From contig CALKFX010000073.1 in assembly GCA_938084875.1 (NCBI GenBank), positions 1 to 6,811 on the forward strand: 6,811 nt of DNA, in the 5' to 3' direction. Source of the stretch: an uncultured Flavobacteriales bacterium (GTDB lineage: Bacteria > Bacteroidota > Bacteroidia > Flavobacteriales_D > Parvicellaceae). Every line of letters starts with the position of its first letter. Position 1 is the first letter of the stretch. The notes under the pieces are model-generated. The model did no database searches, had not been told where the DNA came from, and saw only the letters and a list, made by a program, of their open reading frames with translations. Of the stretch, positions 5,129 through 6,811 are shown piece by piece. The position numbers and the translations under genes were made by a program.

Positions 5129-5656
5129 TTAATACTTTTCTACCTTATCACTAGTTCCAATGAACACATTTACACCTTTTAGTTGAGGATTGCCTGCTAT
5201 TCTTCGCCAAGAAGTAATTTGCCCTACGTGGGTTAGTGCGTCTGCTAGTGGACCATTGATCCAATACCAAAAAGGTAGTTTTCTAGAAGTGTTTTTTTCT
5301 ATTGCTGACAAATCTTTATCGCTCATTTTTTTTAATCTTTCTGAAAGATCTTTCAAAACAAAAAGAGATTTTTTTCTTACTTTATGAAATGATCTTAAGG
5401 AATCTTTGTTTTGTTTTTGTCCACCGAAAACTCTAAAAGTACTTTCTATTAAATCAAAAATATGTGCGTTTACTTCCTCAATGCTCATGCTTGTTGGATG
5501 TGGTCTAAATTTAATATCTTTTTCACTTAGATTTTCTGTAGCCCATCGATATCTAAACGCCAATCCTTCCACCAGCCTTAAAAGCGTATTAGTAGCTGTT
5601 AATTCAATAGGAGTTTTTGAAATATCTTCGAATGGCAATTCTTGATTTCTTTCCAT
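5129..5656 (-). CDS. DinB-like four-helix protein
   Basis: This 175-residue cytoplasmic protein has the length and helical pattern of the DinB/YfiT superfamily, metal-binding four-helix bundles, some of which are thiol-dependent S-transferases. The first helix (about 20-42) contains ATNTLLRLVEGLAFRYRWA. The second holds IEEVNAHIFDLI with His65, a usual metal ligand. The final helix is GPLADALTHVGQITSWRR (135-152) followed by GNP. It contains Asp139 and His143 at the spacing of the paired ligands; the more usual first His of the HxxxH pair is replaced by Asp. This GPLADALxHxGQ variant is common in Bacteroidota members. The ATG at 5656 follows the membrane-protein stop by 8 nt, so the two genes are probably co-transcribed. 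The superfamily is fairly sure; the reaction is unknown. Confidence 0.82.
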   Translation of the reverse strand: MERNQELPFEDISKTPIELTATNTLLRLVEGLAFRYRWATENLSEKDIKFRPHPTSMSIEEVNAHIFDLIESTFRVFGGQKQNKDSLRSFHKVRKKSLFVLKDLSERLKKMSDKDLSAIEKNTSRKLPFWYWINGPLADALTHVGQITSWRRIAGNPQLKGVNVFIGTSDKVEKY

Positions 5657-5664
5657 AAAAAATA

Positions 5665-6591
5665 TTAGATAACCTTATCAGATTCTTTTTCTTCTATAGC
5701 TACTTCTTTAGGAAATTGAACACTAATTTTTTCAAATTGAATATGAAGTATCAGCATTAAAAACCCATATACTACAGAAGTAACAATTAGCAGGTTGTTC
5801 ATTAGCCCATCGGCAGAGAACGACAAACGAATTAATATGGTAGAAATAATAAATCCTGAATTTCTAAATACTTCATGAAATTTATCGGTTTTATAGAGCG
5901 ATATTAATAGCAATAGTACATCTGCCATTATAAGCACAGTAAAGAATTCGTTAAAGAAAAGCTCGTTAATATCTTGAATAGAAAAGAAAACTTGATCTAT
6001 GGAGGCTACTTCTATATATATCCATTTAAATAAACTTGAAAGGGCTAAAAATATCAAAACTGGAAGAAGGAAAAGAGCTATGGTCTTTTTCCTTTTTACA
6101 AATAAATCTAGATTTTCTATTTTTTCCTTTTTTGGATTGAGTTTTTTACTTCGTGTATTAAAGTAGTTGAATAAAAAAATGATAAAGAAAAGAACTAGTG
6201 TAGAAATTAAGTCATAGGTAAGTTGTAGATCGTACTGTTGGTTGAACCAGTTGGCACTAACATCTATATTGGCCATATCCTTAAAAATCCTTCTTACGAT
6301 AATTAATGTGATTATTTCGTATTGTTTTCTTATATACTGAGAGATGGACCTGGGTAAATAATAGATAACCAAGAAAACTTCATAAACTAAAATGAAAGAA
6401 AATGGGGTGTAAATTGCAGCAATAGGGTTGGTAAGTAATTTATCGTCTGAAAAATTTAAAATTTCTAAATATTTAAGAAAAATTAAAAGTAGGTGAATTA
6501 CAAAACTTACAATAGAAAGGGTGACAAATATTCTTTCTGTTTTATTTTTAAATTCTTCCGAGAAAACTTTGGCACTTAATCTTTCAATCAT
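5665..6591 (-). CDS. Polytopic inner-membrane protein of unknown function
   Basis: This 308-residue protein has about six or seven transmembrane helices. The clear ones are at about 21-41, 56-79, 124-144, 170-190, 214-233 and 264-284, with a weaker one at 246-258. There is no cleavable signal peptide. A basic amphipathic stretch at 80-107 (PRSISQYIRKQYEIITLIIV, then RRIFKDM) follows the second helix. A Lys-rich loop lies at about 148-170, and an acidic cytoplasmic tail (AIEEKESDKVI) closes the protein. I recognise a conserved-looking Bacteroidota membrane protein but no transporter or enzyme motif. The ATG at 6591 is well placed and no other in-frame start is better. It is the first gene of a probable operon with the DinB-like, cupin and PhzF-family genes. 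A channel, scaffold or signalling role is possible; none is shown. Confidence 0.78.
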   Translation of the reverse strand: MIERLSAKVFSEEFKNKTERIFVTLSIVSFVIHLLLIFLKYLEILNFSDDKLLTNPIAAIYTPFSFILVYEVFLVIYYLPRSISQYIRKQYEIITLIIVRRIFKDMANIDVSANWFNQQYDLQLTYDLISTLVLFFIIFLFNYFNTRSKKLNPKKEKIENLDLFVKRKKTIALFLLPVLIFLALSSLFKWIYIEVASIDQVFFSIQDINELFFNEFFTVLIMADVLLLLISLYKTDKFHEVFRNSGFIISTILIRLSFSADGLMNNLLIVTSVVYGFLMLILHIQFEKISVQFPKEVAIEEKESDKVI

Positions 6592-6811
6592 GATTTTTAT
6601 TTATTTAAAAATAGTCATATTAAGAATAGCTCTAAATATCTGTTTATCAATTTTTTACACATTTCATTCTTAATGGTGAATAAAAAGGAAAATAAACTCG
6701 AAATCTAGTAGAATGGAAAAAAATAACTTGGAATTGTTATTAAATAGTCCAGTTTTGTTTCCATAATCATATTGTGAAAGAATCTATTATGGGTAAATAA
6801 ATTTTTTTAAT
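6592..6811. other. Upstream region of the four-gene operon; no supported gene
   Basis: This 220-nt AT-rich stretch should hold the promoter for the membrane-protein operon. A minus-strand frame is open from the right edge to a TGA at 6767 and could be the last 14 codons of a neighbouring gene, but it is too short to support. The only other frame beginning with ATG worth noting is a 17-codon plus-strand one (6713-6766), without supporting signals. Confidence 0.5.
6621..6650 (-). promoter_or_regulatory. Weak candidate promoter for the membrane-protein operon
   Basis: On the minus strand a TTG (6650-6648) is followed after 19 nt by TATTCTTA (6628-6621). The spacing fits the Bacteroidota pattern (TTG, about 19-21 nt, TAnnTTTG), but the -7 element matches only 4 of 6 fixed positions. 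The ATG lies about 30 nt downstream, a plausible leader length. The AT-rich background makes chance matches likely. Confidence 0.2.

Noticed and set aside
4274..5645. Several plus-strand open frames of 65-84 codons (4274-4483, 4766-5020, 5190-5387, 5406-5645)
   Set aside because: All are antisense to the well-supported PhzF-family, cupin and DinB-like genes and show no family motifs.
6713..6766. 17-residue plus-strand ORF beginning MEKNNLELLL as a possible leader peptide
   Set aside because: No downstream gene on that strand, no attenuator-like hairpin and no homology that I can recognise.
6767..6811. Minus-strand frame open from the right edge as the end of a neighbouring gene
   Set aside because: Only 14 codons with no recognisable motif; equally likely by chance.

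Overview
The window is AT-rich DNA that almost certainly comes from a Bacteroidota bacterium, probably Flavobacteriales-like. The evidence is signal peptides ending in a Gln (…FSQ, …KSQ, …KGQ), type IX secretion (T9SS) C-terminal tails, a Bacteroidota-style ECF sigma factor overlapping a beta-barrel anti-sigma-like gene, and a lack of clear Shine-Dalgarno sites. Every gene I can support is on the minus strand, so the window reads biologically from right to left.

Right part (6591 down to 3918): a likely four-gene operon. It holds a polytopic membrane protein of unknown function (5665-6591), a DinB-like four-helix protein (5129-5656, 8 nt behind), a small metal-binding cupin (4705-5064) and a PhzF-family isomerase/epimerase (3918-4703, 1 nt behind the cupin). 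The last two look translationally linked. Nothing in the sequence fixes the substrate.

Middle part (3836 down to about 2600): secreted or T9SS-related genes and their debris. One intact 194-residue secreted protein begins with GTG (3252-3836). Next is a broken gene (2936-3189) whose signal peptide and N-terminal module run into a stop, while a textbook T9SS tail lies just beyond in another frame. A second, degenerate copy of that tail plus its downstream flank lies at 2609-2654. Between the two copies are a hairpin terminator and a possible 42-residue ORF (2668-2796). An A9-G7 homopolymer junction precedes the broken gene.

Left part (2545 down to 1): an ECF sigma factor (1997-2545) overlaps by 11 nt a 578-residue protein (271-2007) with a short cytoplasmic region, one inner-membrane helix, a long low-complexity periplasmic linker and a C-terminal outer-membrane beta-barrel. 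This is the architecture of the dual membrane-spanning anti-sigma factors of Bacteroidota. Its N-terminal cytoplasmic motif is present twice in tandem. A third gene, cut by the window edge (1-238), encodes another exported, probably beta-barrel, protein. The three genes look like one envelope-sensing regulatory operon. Both the sigma and anti-sigma genes appear to start at TTG.

No tRNA, rRNA, CRISPR array or insertion sequence was recognised.
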